Below, piece after piece: positions 23,101 to 35,672 of a stretch of 64,000 nt of DNA. Source of the stretch: Porphyra umbilicalis (taxonomy: Eukaryota; Rhodophyta; Bangiophyceae; Bangiales; Bangiaceae); NCBI GenBank assembly GCA_002049455.2, contig KV919007.1:1-64000 (forward strand), read 5' to 3'. The position numbers were made by a program, and so were the translations under genes. How positions within the stretch are numbered: position 1 is the first letter of the stretch; each line of letters begins with the position of its first letter. The notes beneath the pieces are model-generated. The model was not told where the DNA came from. It saw nothing but the letters and a program-made list of their open reading frames with translations, and made no database searches.

Positions 23101-23560
23101 TACGCACATGCCTTCAATCGAGCTAACTTTATCAACCCACTTCTCAGGCTTTCTCTGCGGACGCGGGCGTCAGGTATTGCATGCCAATCTATCGCCGGGG
23201 TCGCTGCGGTCACACGATACTGGAATGTTGCGGCCGCCGACCTCATTGGCGGCCAGACGCTTCACTCCCTCTTCGCGTGCGGTGTCTACCTAGGGATGCC
23301 GGACTACTTCCTTTAAGCCCTGCGGCAGCGCAAATGTAAGGCGAGAAAGCTTCTGAACCTGTGACTATAGTTGGTTGACGAGGTATTCACCATCGTGTCA
23401 AGCGCTTTTGCAGTCTTTCTCCGTGCGCTCCGCGGCGTCCACCCGCTGGGTATGCAATCCTTGCCAGCGGGTGGGGTACACGTCATACGTAAGATATTGT
23501 CTTGATCTCTCGCGGCATGAGCCTTGCTCTTGATTACCCCCGTGTGAGCCGCCAGGCTCA
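20131..23560. other. 3.4 kb without a recognised gene
   Basis: Base composition drops compared with both sides, especially at 21230-21700 where the sequence is rich in GTATA/ATATC words. A minus-strand open frame at 20606-20854 encodes a Pro/Asp-rich tail (PPASDTEGGGTDNLDSPDDG) similar in style to the linker of the 474-aa frame, but a start and conserved motifs are missing. Other frames are short. Confidence 0.35.
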
Positions 23561-25351
23561 CACGCCTGAACGCGAATTTGGCGCCCCCCCCCTTCCCCGC
23601 CGCCGCCACTTCCAACGTGGGCTCGACGCCCCGCAGTGTTGAAGCCACCACAGGCGCAGCATCGGGTCGCCCCACGCCGACAGGTGTCTACATTGTGCGT
23701 CGCCCATCACTGCGCGTCTGCGACTCGATGATCGGGGGCAGCGACAGGACCGCGTCCAAGCGGCGGGAGGCGCCGCAGGAAACAACGGCGGCGACGGCAA
23801 CAAGGCGGTCGGCGACGGCAGGGAGGCGTCCTCGGCGGCGTAGAGGGGCGAGGCCCGCGCGGGGCATCCCACTGCCCCCCCCATGGCCGCTGTAGTCAGG
23901 GGCTGCGGGCCGACCACTCACATGGTGCCGCACCAACGTGACGACGATCCAGTCCGTGGGCCGGCAGTGCGCCGCGTCGAAGTCCTCGGCTGGGCCGCCA
24001 TTGCCCCCCCTGTTGGCTTAGTGGGGGAGGGCGCCAACGACGACCGCCTGGACGCTGCCCCCCGCCGCCGCCGAGATGCCGCTGGCCGCGGCGTCGCCGA
24101 TATGGACGGCACCTCCCGCGGGGACCGGGGCGCCGGTGCCGCTGCGCTCGTCGCAACGTCAGTCGGCACCGCCGCTGCTCGGTCGCTGGCCGCCGCGCGT
24201 GCCACTTCTGCTGGAGGGGGCTGGCGACTCTCGCACACGCAAGCCGCCCCGCTGCGCGCGCTGCCGACGCCCGCCGCCGCCAGAGGCTTGGACGCCGGGT
24301 CTCCCGCCGTCGGAGACAGCTATTGCGCGACGCGGTCGGCCTGCCTGCCGTCGTGGTCCGTGGTTGTCGTCGCCTTAACCAACTCGGCACCGCCGCCACT
24401 GGTGCTCTCGCTCGCCATCACCCTCGGGGAGGAGGCGGTCTGTGCCGAGCCGCGGTCGCCGACGCACGGCGCCGCCCCCACCGCACCTGCCAAGACGGTA
24501 GCGCCGCCACCCGTTCAAAAGGGGCGCTCGAGGAGAGGCACGCCTCGCCCGCCAATTTCGGTCGGGGCAAGAAGCTAACAGTGCCTACGTGTGCGCCGCG
24601 CGGGTCCCTGTTGGCGCTGCGCACGACTCACCCACCGGGTTGCTGCCACCAACCTTTTGGTCGACAGCGCCACCGGCGCCGCCGGTGCGCCGGGCGGCGC
24701 CGCCCGCTCGGGCTGCACACGAGGCACCTGCCGCGCAGGCGGCAGAAACGCCCCCCCGGCCGCACGTTTCCGCAGCCACCGGGTAGGGCGCGCCAACGCC
24801 GACTGCGTCGGCGGCCGCTGCGCCGTATGCCGCGGAACGGCCTGCAGCCAGTTCGTAGTCGGCCCCCGCTACCGCCGCCGGCACAGGCGGCCCTGACCGC
24901 TCCGCTGCCGCCGGGTCGCAGCCCGCACAGACCACGGGGCGCGAGGGCGCTGCGTTCCCAGCGGTGCTGCTGTCACCGACCATCTGGCTCGGCGGGACGT
25001 GGATGGCAGGCGCGTCCGCCCATCATGACGACAACGCCGACCGTCGCTGTCAGAGGGTCTGCCCGTGGCGTCTGCGGATGGCGGCTGCACGAGGCTGGGG
25101 TCGGCGGGCGCAGGCGAGTGCAGCCTGCAGGCACAAGCAAATAAGCCGCTTGACGACCCCGCGTGAGCTGCTGCCAGGAAGGCCGGAACTCATATGTCGG
25201 TGTAGTTGACTCGTATCCGTCACCTGAATTCTTCTCAGAAGCATGAGAGCTGAGCCGACACAGTAGCCTCCATTATGATCTTCACGTGATCCGTCCTGCA
25301 TCTGCTTCACGGCGCTACGGTCGTGCGAGTTCCCTGTTTCCCGCCCATCGC
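23561..25351. other. GC-rich stretch without a recognised gene
   Basis: Long open frames exist on both strands (for example 23883-24578 on plus and 24585-24983 on minus), but all encode Ala/Arg/Pro-rich low-complexity sequence and contradict one another. No domain motif was found. It ends exactly at the left LTR of the Gypsy element. Confidence 0.4.
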
Positions 25352-26001
25352 TGTAGTACTACGGGGCCCCCTATGCGCCAGGGGGCCACCGCGGGGACGT
25401 CGGCGACGGCGGGGGACGTCGGTCCCCGACGCGTGGTGGCGACGCCAGCGGCGGTGGCGGCCGACGGGTTGGCGACGCGGGATGGCGGGGCGAGGGGGCG
25501 GCCCCGCTGCCCGGCTCGGGCCACTTGAGGGAGCGCACCCGATCCGCCGCGCCCGGCACGCGGGCCCCGCGGGAGGCCGGGTTGGCGCGCCCGAGCGGGC
25601 GCTGGCGCGCCTGAGAGGGCGCGACAGGCGACGGCCGACCGGGCGCCACGCGGCGGGTGCAGCGCGTTGCGCGCGGGACGGTTTCTCCCCCTCGTCTGTA
25701 ATGATCGCCTCGGGGGACTTGACATGCATGGAGGGAATTATCTGCATTGGTTGGTGACGGCCCGGGTCAATTCCCATTTGGGGAAATTGGGCCCGGGCGA
25801 CGGTTTCCGCCCTTTTAGGATGAAGGGCGACGACGGTGGGAGGCACCGTCGTCGCCGGCAAGTAAACCGTGTCTCGATGTCTTGGCGTTTCGATCGGCCC
25901 GACTTCCCGGACCTCGAGTCCCATAGCGGGTGTCGCGCGAGCGGCTGAGACGGCCGTTACTTCCCTCCTTCTGAGGTAACCCCCTAGATTGTGGTACTAC
26001 A
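25352..26001 (+). repeat. Left LTR of the Gypsy element (650 bp)
   Basis: Starts TGTAGTACTACGG and ends GTGGTACTACA, with TG and CA at the ends, followed by TT and the primer-binding site. Its inverted counterpart is 33026-33676. Confidence 0.85.
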
Positions 26002-27216
26002 TTTGGCGCTCCGGGTGAGACCCGCGGTACGCACGCTGTGCGCGTCGCGGATCGACACCTCTTTCGGTACCAAGAATAGGGGGACCCTCGTTGGTTGTAT
26101 TGCGGTGCGGTGACAGGAGGACATCCGATCGATACGCGGGCCCCGCTTCCATGGCTCGCGGATCTTCCTCACCTTCCCCGCTTGACGGGGGCGCTCCTCC
26201 GTTTGAGATGCCTGGCACCAGCCGGGTGACGGACGCGCCACCGGCGGGAGACCCTGCGGCAACACCGGCCTTGGGCGCCGTGGCCCCCGTGGGGGGTGGA
26301 AGGGCGGTCCCGGTTGGCGGCGGCGGTACGGTGGCGGGTGAGTCGAACTCCCCGCCCGAGGACCCCGGCCGCACGCCGACCACCGGGGCTCGTCCTCCTC
26401 CCGGCGCGGGACGGACGTCCACGCTGATGGAGCCCCAGGCAGGGGGTGCGGGGGTTCACCCTTCCCCCTGGACGGGCAGCGCCTAGAAGGGGCGCCGCCC
26501 TTTGGCCCTCCCCGAGTGGACGCGGTGGGCGGTTCATCGAGAACTGTAGTTGGCGGGACCCCCGCGAGCCGGGGGCCGCGTCGACCACTGGACGCGCTGC
26601 CGCTCGAGGAGGACGAGCGGCAGCGCCGGGAATTACAGCGAGCGTTCGGGGTCACCCCGGAGGAGGTGGCCCGGGCCCGGTGGCAGAGGACCACCCGGGA
26701 CCACTGGTCCCTGGACGCGCCGTCGGCGACGGGCGGGTCGGGGCCCAGCCTGCAGGGGATCGGCGGAGCCGCGGCCCCAGGACCACCTCGGTCGGTGGCC
26801 GACCCCGGGCACCTGCGCCACTTGGCTCAGGTGTTCCGCGACGCCGCGGAGGAAGCGTCGACCGCGGCATCGGACGGGACCCCGGTCCCGGGGCGGGGCG
26901 CGGCCGTGGCCCTGGCCCTGGCGGCGGCCCAGGGCCCTTCCCCCGGAACCGCGAGCGCGGGGGGACCGGCACACCCGGAACCCGGGTCAGGCACGACCAG
27001 GGAGCGTACCCGAACGGGGGGCACTACTCGGACCGGGGCCGCCTTGACGGTGACTGCATCGCCGGGCGCGCGCCCTGCGCGGTCTCGGTCCCGGAGGGGC
27101 GCCGAGCGCCGACACCTGAAGGCCGCCCCCTCGAAGGGCCACCGACGGCGGCGCCACGCCCGACGGGCGCCGTCGCCCCCCTCGTCGGGGCCCCCCTCGT
27201 CGACCGAGAGTGACTA
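25352..27216. repeat. Left arm of the 1865-bp inverted repeat
   Basis: Contains LTR, primer site and leader/N-terminal region of the Gypsy element. It matches 31812-33676 in reverse with only scattered base differences. The inner boundary is marked by the shared stretch around CTCGTCGACCGAGAG. Confidence 0.85.
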
Positions 27217-30200
27217 AAGTCCGTCAAGCTCGTCATCCGCCGCCAGTAGGGCGGAGTCGACGGATAGCAGCGACGGCTCGACCTCTTCCTCCGCCACCGG
27301 CAGTGACCCCGGAGCAAGGCGCCGCCGACGGCGGGCACGGGCTGCCGACAAGCGGCCACACCGGGCCCTGGTTCAAGAGGCGCTGCGCGCCTTCCGGCGG
27401 GAGCAGCGGGAGGACACGGTGGTCGACCCCCGCTTCAAGGGGCTCCTGTCGCCGGAACTGTACCGACTCGCACAGCGAGGGGGCCGCCTACACCTCCCGC
27501 GAGGCAATTCCATCCGCGGCATCCGCGCGGACGTCAAGGCCTTGATGCACACCTCGCGGCAGTTTGCGGGCGACACCCTGTTGGGGTTGGTGGCGTTCCT
27601 TTGGAACTTCCAGACGGCATGCGACGGCAGCGGGCTGAACCAGGGTACGGCATTGACACTGCTGCAGTACTTCGTCACGAGCGTGGTGCTCGGCGTGCTC
27701 CAGCGCGCCAAGGACACCCACGCCTCGCGGCAGCTCACGTACAAGCGCGCGGTCCACGCCCTACTCAACGAGTACCTCGACGGGGACGACCTGGTGGACC
27801 ACCTCCAGGCCCTCATGCAAGCATCCCAAGAGAAGTTGGAAGACGAACACGAGTTTGCGAACCGCATCCTCGATGCTAACCGTGCCTTGGGCTCGGTCCT
27901 ACAAGAGGCCGAGCTGAAGAGTATCCTACTCAAGGGCGTTGGACGGGAAGTCCGGGCCCTGGGGCGGAACTTCAATACCCAGGGCCGGACCTTCCCCAAG
28001 CTGCGCAAGTTCCTTGCCAAGACGGGAGCAGCCACCCGGGAGGCCCGGGGGGTCAAGCTCCAGGCCAAGCCCAAGGGGAGCGCCTCCCGGTCGGTTGGCG
28101 GCGAAGAACGGGAGGCCCGTCGGGCCCGGCCGGCGGCATCCGTCGCTCTCCCGGTGGGAGCCGCCTCGGCCGCGGCTGCTCTGTCCGTCACGGACTACGG
28201 GACCGAGGCGGAGCGGGCCGAGTGGGCCGCGGTGTTGGCCACGTCGGGGCGACGGCCCGGTACTACCGGTGGAAAGTCTCCCGCACGCGTCGGACTGGCA
28301 ACAGCAGCCCGCGTGGGGCGGGCGCCCGGAGTTGTACCCCGTGCACACGGGGGCGGGGCGTGGGCGCGGTACCCTGGCGCCGGGCACCCCGGTGCCTCCA
28401 CGGGCGGGAACCGTGTTCCCGCACTCGGATCGCCCCCCGCGGTTTCCCCGAGGCGGGGCGCCTCCACCGCGTGGCGGCGGATGAAGTGGGGCACCCGAGG
28501 CCGGGCCCCCGCCACGTCGGCGGGGGGCCTGCTCGTTCTCTGGCCACCTGGGGCACTGGGTGTGGGAGTGCCCCGCCCAGTCTCCCGAGGTGCGGGCCCA
28601 CGGGCGCGCGCTGCGCGAGGCAGTCGCGGCACACCGTAACAAGCGGGGACCGGCGCCGCCGGCACCCCTGCCCCTGGGCGCGGGACCGCCGGTTCCACCG
28701 GTACCGCCGACTGGCGCCAACCATGGGACCGTCCCGCCGGGCACGGCTGCCTTCGTCCACGCCGTGGAAACGGATGACCGGGCGTACCCGGATGTAGCGG
28801 GCGACCAGGGGGAGAGTTCCTCCGAGGAGTGGATCGCGGGCGCCGACGGCGCGAGTCATGGGAACGGCCACACCTGCCACGCCCAGGGAAACGAGTAAGG
28901 GGCAGCCCCCTTAGTGGGCTGCCCACGGACGTCGTCCGTCTCAAGGCACACCGGCACTGCTACATCACGGCGACCCGCCTGCGCCAGGTACGCAAGCGGC
29001 GGGCCGCTGCGGGATTCCCGCCGGCGCCCGCCATCTGCCCCCGCATCCTCGCGCGGCCCGGGGGGGTCAGCCACGCGACGGCGGACGTGCCGGACCACTG
29101 CCCCGTCCCAGCGACGCCGATGGCCACTGAGGCCGTCCCTTCGCCTCCGCCGGTCGCCGCGTCGGTCCTGGCCCTGGGCCACTCCGACCCCCGGCCGTGG
29201 GGTGGCGGGGATGGTATCCCTGCGGACCTACCCGCCAACGCGGCGCGCACCGGGCCGGGGCCCCGGCGGCGCCTCGGGGGACGCGCTCGGCGCGAACGTA
29301 CCCGCTTTCGCCGCCACGCCGCCGCCGTCGCGGACACCACGCACGCGCCGGGTACCCCGCCCCGGAACGGGGAAGTGCTACTCTTCAGCATGCATAATTA
29401 CCGCATCGTGGCTTCGCTGGGGCTGGACAAGCTGTCCCTCCGCGCGTTCGGCGTCGTCGTCGACACGGGGGCGGGCCCCAACTTGGTCCGCCGGGACGCC
29501 CTCGCTCCCGAATGGCTCCGCCAGGTGGTCACCTCCAAGGAGGAGGAACAGGTACGTCTGCGAGACACCAACAACGCACGGTTACGCACTAGCGGGACCG
29601 TCACGCTGTGGCTCCAGACGGGCGCACGGATCGTCCCGGTTCCCTTCCTCGTCGTCGACGACCTGTCGGTCCCGGTCATCTTGGGCTGCACGTTCATCGT
29701 CGACAACGCCCACGCCATCCTGCCTCAGGATAGGTGCATCCGTTGGACGGACGGGTCCGTCACGGCGAATCTACGGGGGCCGTTGGACGATGGCGACCGC
29801 TCAATGGGCGTCTCCTGCGTCCTCCGCGCGACGCACAAGACGCGGCTTCCGCCGTCGGCGGCCACGGTCGTCTGGGTGCGGACCATGTGGGGCGGCCTGG
29901 GTCAGGTGTTCGGCGCCTCGCGCCTCTTTACAACGCATGGGGTCACCATCGCCAACAGCGTACACGATATCGTGCCGGGGCTATCTTTCCTGGTCATCGT
30001 GACCAACTTTGGCGCGCGCGAGGTCATCCTCCGGCAGAGGGCCAACGTCGGCTACGTCGAGCTGCTGACGACGGGCGTCGTACAGGTGGCCCCCGGGGCA
30101 CCTCCCGGTACACCGGCCGCCCCGGCCTCCCCGCCGGCCGCGGCCGCCGAAGGCGTCGTGGCGGCGGTGTCAAGCACCGGAGACGACCTCGCGCCGGGGG

Positions 30201-31811
30201 GAGCCCGGACCCGGCGACGGCCTCAGGCGGTGCGGCTGCGACCCCCGCGCGACCCCGGGACCCGGGCAAAGAGAGCGCCCTGGCGGACGCAGCGCTGCCC
30301 GCGCCCCCCCCGCAAGTGGAGGACGTGGACCTGCCGGACGTCGACCCGACGCTGCACACCCGGATCCGCCGCATGCTGGACCAGCACAAGGCAATGTGGA
30401 CGGGCCAGGCGCTCGGCGTCATCAAAGCCACCCAGCACCGCATCGACCTTAACGCCGGCGCCCGGCCCGTCCGCTTCGCACCGCGCCGTGCGGGGCACAC
30501 GGCGCGGGAGGCCGAGACGGCCGAGGTCAAGCGGCAGCTGGAGGCGGACGTCATCGAACCGACGTCGTCGAAATGGGGCTTCCCGGTCGTGCTCGTCCCC
30601 AAGAACGATGGCACCGTCCGCTTCTGCGTCGATTATCGACTGCTGAACGTCGTCACCAAGAAGGATTCGTACTTGCTGCCCCGGATGGACGAATGCATCG
30701 ACAGCCTCGGTGAGGCGACCATCTTCTCGACGTTGGATTGCAACGCCGGCTACTGGCAGGTTGCCATCGCACCAGAAGATCGGGAGAAGACAGCTTTCGT
30801 GTGCCACGAGGGCGCGTACCAGTACAAACGGATGCCGTCCGGCCTAACGAACGCCCCGGCCACGTTCCAGCGGGCGCTGGACATCATCCTCTCCGGGGTG
30901 AAGTGGCAAAGCTGCCGTATCTACCTCGACGATGTCATCGTGTACTCCAAGACGGAGAAGGAGCACGTCGGCCACGTCGACCGCGTTCTGCGCCTGCTTC
31001 GCGACGCGGGAGTGACACTCCGCCTGCCCAAGTGCCGGTTCTTTTGGAAGACCGTGGAGAACCTCGGGCACGAAATCAAGCCGGGCCGGCTCGGTGTGAT
31101 GGACGCGCACACGCGCGCCTTGCGCGAGGCGCACTTCCCCACGACCCGCACGCAAGTACGGAGCTTCGTGGGGATGTGCAACGTCTTCCGCCGGTTCGTG
31201 CCGAACTTCGCAAGGATGGCAGCGCCATTGACGGACCTCATGGGGTCCACGGCCTCTGTCCTGGTGCCCCCCGCCACGCCATTGCAGCAGCAGGCGCTCG
31301 ACCGGCTCAAGGAGGCCCTCACGACTCCGCCGGTCCTCGCACTCCCGCGGCGCGGGCGGAAGTACGTCCTCGACGTAGATGCCTGCGGGACGCAGGTGGG
31401 CGCCGCCCTGCTGCAAGAGCAAGACGACGGGAAACTCAAGCCGGTCGCGTATATCAGCCGGCGGCTGGCAACGAACGAGCTCCTCTACGGGGTCACAGAG
31501 AAGGAGTGCCTGGCAGTCGTCTGGGCGTCGCTCAAGCTCCGCCCCTACCTCGAGGTTGATCGTTTCCTCGTGCCCACGGACCACGTCTGCCTACGGTGGA
31601 TCCTCAACATCGAGGGTTCGGGGAATCCCCGCCTGGCGCGCTGGGGCCTTCGCCTCAGCGAGTTGGAGTTCGACGTCGCCTACAAGCCGGGGATGACGCA
31701 CTACATGGCCGACAGCATCTCCCGTCTGGAGTCCGGGGCCAGCGATGAGACCGCGTTCGACGACGCGGTCCCTGTCTTCGCTGTGCGAGCCAACACGGTC
31801 CGGGGGCTGTC

Positions 31812-33676
31812 GTCGCTCTCGGTCGACGAGGGGGGCCCCGACGAGGGGGGCGACGGCGCCCGTCGGGCGTGGCGCCGCCGTCGGTGGCCCTTCGAGGGGG
31901 CGGCCTTCAGGTGTCGGCGCTCGGCGCCCCGCCGGGACCGAGACCGCGCAGGGCGCGCGCCCGGCGATGCAGTCACCGTCGAGGCGGCCCCGGTCCGGGT
32001 TGTGCCCCCCGTCCGGGTACGCTCCCTGGACGTGCCTGACCCGGGTTCCGGGTGTGCCGGTCCCCCCGCGCTCGCGGTTCCGGGGGAAGGGCCCTGGGCC
32101 GCCGCCAGGGCCAGGGCCACGGCCGCGCCCCGCCCCGGGACCGGGGTCCCGTCCGATGCCGCGGTCGACGCTTCCTCCGCGGCGTCGCGGAACACCTGAG
32201 CCAAGTGGCGCAGGTGCCCGGGGTCGGCCACCGACCGAGGTGGTCCTGGGGCCGCGGCTCCGCCGATCCCCTGCAGGCTGGGCCCCGACCCGCCCGTCGC
32301 CGACGGCGCGTCCAGGGACCAGTGGTCCCGGGTGGTCCTCTGCCACCGGGCCCGGGCCACCTCCTCCGGGGTGACCCCGAACGCTCGCTGTAATTCCCGG
32401 CGCTGCCGCTCGTCCTCCTCGAGCGGCAGCGCGTCCATTGGTCGACGCGGCCCCCGGCTCGCGGAGGTCCCGCCAACTACAGTTCTCGATGAACCGCCCA
32501 CCGCGTCCACTCGGGGAGGGCCAAAGGGCGGCGCCCCTTCCAGGCGCTGCCCGTCCAGGGGGGAAGGGTGAACCCCCGCACCCCCTGCCTGGGGCTCCAT
32601 CAGCGTGGACGTCCGTCCCGCGCCGGGAGGAGGACGAGCCCCGGTGGTCGGCGTGCGGCCGGGGTCCTCGGGCGGGGAGTTCGACTCACCCGCCACCGTA
32701 CCGCCGCCGCCAACCGGGACCGCCCTTCCACCCCCCACGGGGGCCACGGCGCCCAAGGCCGGTGTTGCCGCAGGGTCTCCCGCCGGTGGCGCGTCCGTCA
32801 CCCGGCTGGTGCCAGGCATCTCAAACGGAGGAGCGCCCCCGTCAAGCGGGGAAGGTGAGGAAGATCCGCGAGCTATGGAAGCGGGGCCCGCGTATCGATC
32901 GGATGTCCTCCTGTCACCGCACCGCAATACAACCAACGAGGGTCCCCCGATTCTTGGTACCGAAAGAGGTGTCGATCCGCGACGCGCACAGCGTGCGTAT
33001 CGCGGGTCTCACCCGGAGCGCCAAATGTAGTACCACAATCTAGGGGGTTACCTCAGAAGGAGGGAAGTAACGGCCGTCTCAGCCGCTCGCGCGACACCCG
33101 CTATGGGACTCGAGGTCCGGGAAGTCGGGCCGATCGAAACGCCAAGACATCGAGACACGGTTTACTTGCCGGCGACGACGGTGCCTCCCACCGTCGTCGC
33201 CCTTCATCCTAAAAGGGCGGAAACCGTCGCCCGGGCCCAATTTCCCCAAATGGGAATTGACCCGGGCCGTCACCAACCAATGCAGACAATTCCCTCCATG
33301 CATGTCAAGTCCCCCGAGGCGATCATTACAGACGAGGGGGAGAAACCGTCCCGCGCGCAACGCGCTGCACCCGCCGCGTGGCGCCCGGTCGGCCGTCGCC
33401 TGCCGCGCCCTCTCGGGCGCGCCAGCGCCCGCTCGGGCGCGCCAACCCGGCCTCCCGCGGGGCCCGCGTGCCGGGCGCGGCGGATCGGGTGCGCTCCCTC
33501 AAGTGGCCCGAGCCGGGCAGCGGGGCCGCCCCCTCGCCCCGCCATCCCGCGTCGCCAACCCGTCGGCCACCACCGCCGCTGGCGTCGCCCCCACGCGTCG
33601 GGGACCGACGTCCCCCGCCGTCGCCGTCGTCCCCGCGGTGGCCCCCTGGCGCCTAGGGGGGCCCCGTAGTACTACA
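31812..33676. repeat. Right arm of the 1865-bp inverted repeat
   Basis: Inverted copy of 25352-27216. It begins immediately after the Gypsy RNase H region, at TCGCTCTCGGTCGACGAG. Confidence 0.85.
33026..33676 (-). repeat. Right, inverted LTR of the Gypsy element (651 bp)
   Basis: On the plus strand it reads from TGTAGTACCACAATC to GTAGTACTACA and is preceded by GGTCTCACCCGGAGCGCCA, the primer site in reverse. It is therefore a 5'-type LTR on the minus strand, not the usual direct 3' LTR. Confidence 0.85.
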
Positions 33677-33931
33677 TCTGCGGTTACAAACGTTACGCAG
33701 CTTCCTGTTCAGGGCCACCTTGTACTCCTTCTTTTTCCCAATGCGGCCGGCCACCGTAAAGTCGATCTCGGACACGGCCTTGTCGACAGCCCGCTCCATG
33801 GCGATACGAAGGAATCTTGCGCTGTCCTTCTTGGGCCCTTCAAAGTGGCCTTTCGGGGAGATCCACGTCAGACAGTCATGCATTGGGGCGTCTTGGTGGT
33901 TTCCAATGCGTCCAGCGTCCACCTTGTTCTG
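33677..33931 (-). pseudogene. Truncated protein-coding fragment next to the Gypsy LTR
   Basis: A minus-strand frame after a stop near 33934 reads QNKVDAGRIGNHQ, then WISPKGHFEGPKKDSARFL, then AVSEIDFTVAGRIGKKKEY, then LNRKLRNVCNRR, and breaks off at the LTR boundary at 33676. It has a balanced, lysine-rich amino-acid composition unlike the low-complexity frames around it, so it is probably a remnant of a real gene (host or DNA transposon). I do not recognise the family. The continuation was not found on the left side of the Gypsy element at 25351. Confidence 0.4.
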
Positions 33932-33939
33932 TTAAATAG

Positions 33940-35159
33940 CACGCACCATGTTCTGTCCGTGCCGAGCAAACTCAGAGCACACAGCCGACTGAAGAAAGAA
34001 GTACGAAATGGAAATCAGTAGCTGAAGACGCCAGATGCCGTACTGAGGGACCCTCGACAGACACTTCCTGTGAACATAGACACGACATGAAAGGAGCTCA
34101 CGCATGCATCTCTAATCTCTGCGCAGACCCAATTGTGCTACGCGTACTCCATGTTGGGACCATAGTTCTTTTCCAAGGAGGTCGTCCTTGCGGCGGAGGC
34201 CCGCTCCGCCGTGGATCCCGGTGTCGACGACCACCACTTCGCTTCCCGACATCGGGATCCGGCAGACCAAGCCTGTATCAGAGCTCGCGCAACAGCGAAA
34301 GGCTGTGCAGTAGTCGGTCGTCGCCCGCTGGGCGGCAAGCAAGTGTCACAAACGGGCAGCGGGGAAACGCTGTCCAGCGTGCCTCTTCGCAGGCGCAGCC
34401 TCTCCCGGAGCAGCCCCCGTGGGTACGACAGACCGTCAACCGCACCTGTAGGCAACAGACAAGTACCCTCTCTGCAGTCGTCTTTTGTCGCCGGCAGCAG
34501 TCCCTGCACGTTTCTTGTTGAAGTGCGTGGCAACCAGTCGTCGAGCGGTAGGCGTCACAGGTCTAGACGCTGGCACAACCAAACCAAGTGCGGCACAGAC
34601 CGTCACCGTGCGGCAGTCAACCGTCGTCGACCGTGGGCACCGCCGCGCAGCACAATACAAGGCCCAGAAACAAGAGGACCCAGGCGTGACACAGACCGTT
34701 CACGTCTCTGCAGTAGTAAGGCGTCCTCAGCAGAGCTCCGAGCACGTGTCATGGAGAAGCACACGGCAAAGAGCCGTCGCGTGGAGTACCGCACAGGTCC
34801 CAGAAGTGTCACCGTCGGTTACCACCAAGTGCTAAGCAGGCCGTCGTCGAGAATCACAGGCGCGGGAGCGCTCTCAACAGACCGTGGTCGCGTAACAGAT
34901 GTCCAGGATCGTTCTCACGAGCATGAACGAGCAGCACAGGCACCAACCGTCACACAAGAAGCCAATCGCGACGCAAGTCGTCAACGTCTTCACGATCCTC
35001 CGAGGTCGGCAGTGGAGATCCCAGACCGTCTTGTGGTTGTCGGTGGAGCACAGGAAACCTGAGTAGCGTCACATGGATACTCGAACGTTCACATATGTTA
35101 CACAGATCCAGAAAGTCGGCGCGAAAGAGACAGAGAGCACAACCCAAAGGGTGCGTCAA
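33940..35159. other. No gene recognised; loosely repetitive
   Basis: From about 34200 to 35050 short words such as CCGTCGTCGA, CACAGACCGT and GCACAGG recur irregularly, giving a 283-codon open frame of Arg/Ser-rich low complexity. I regard this as a decayed repeat rather than a gene. Confidence 0.4.
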
Positions 35160-35672
35160 CGCCAGAAAACCGGGCGGCGCGCACACCAAAAAGCGTGCGC
35201 ACGACAGGGGAGCACGACCCAGAAGGGTGCTTCACCCAGCAACCCGACACGCCGCACAAGAGAAAGTGGGCACTAAAAAAAAAAGGGGCGCACAACCCAA
35301 CGGGTGCGTCAAACCCGGAACACGGCGCGGTGCGCACAACCAAAGGCGTGCGCACGACAGGGGAGCACGACCAAAAATGGTGCTTCACCCAGAAACCCGA
35401 CGCGCCGCACGAGAACAAGTGGGCGCTCAAACGACGGGGCGCACAACCCAAAGCAAGCGTCAACCCCAGAAAACCGGGCGGCGCGCACAACCAAAAGCGT
35501 GCGCACGACAGGGGAGCACGACCCAGAAGGGTGCTTCACCCAGCAACCCGACACGCCGCACAAGAGAAAGTGGGCACTAAAGAAAAAGGGGCGCACAACC
35601 CGACGGGTGCGTTAAACCCGGAACACGGGGCGGCGCGCACAACCAAAGGTGTGTGCCCGACAGGGGAGCACT
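35160..35672. repeat. Tandem array, about 153-bp monomer, 306-bp dimer
   Basis: About 3.4 copies of a unit containing GGCGCGCACAACCAAA, then GCGTGCGCACGACAGGGGAG, then GGTGCTTCACCCAG, then GTGGGCACTAAA. Matching landmarks recur at about 153 bp (variant) and 306 bp (near identical), for example CAGAAAACCGGGCGGCGCGC at 35162 and 35468, so the array has a two-unit higher order. The period is a multiple of three, and several frames stay open across it on both strands, including two overlapping 161-codon plus-strand frames. Whether any is translated is unknown. Confidence 0.75.

Larger units (their letters stand above)
25352..33676 (+). mobile_element. Ty3/Gypsy element with inverted 1865-bp ends
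   Basis: Fossil Gypsy element. Left to right: LTR 25352-26001; primer site from about 26004 (TGGCGCTCCGGGTGAGACC, the form of a tRNA 3'-end complement); a leader and Gly/Pro-rich region to about 27.2 kb; gag at about 27.4-28.6 kb; protease with VVDTGAGPNLV near 29460; reverse transcriptase at about 30.3-31.1 kb with IYLDDVIVYSK near 30918; RNase H at about 31.3-31.7 kb. Directly after this, from about 31812 to 33676, comes an inverted copy of 25352-27216, so the LTRs point towards each other. The two arms look about 99% alike by eye, which suggests a recent origin. The element is broken in several places and has no matching target duplication outside the arms. The parts are in different frames, as is common in Gypsy elements. 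Confidence 0.88.

Noticed and set aside
23561-25351. Overlapping long frames that could be host genes
   Set aside because: Both strands are open because of base composition; products are Ala/Arg/Pro-rich and lack motifs.
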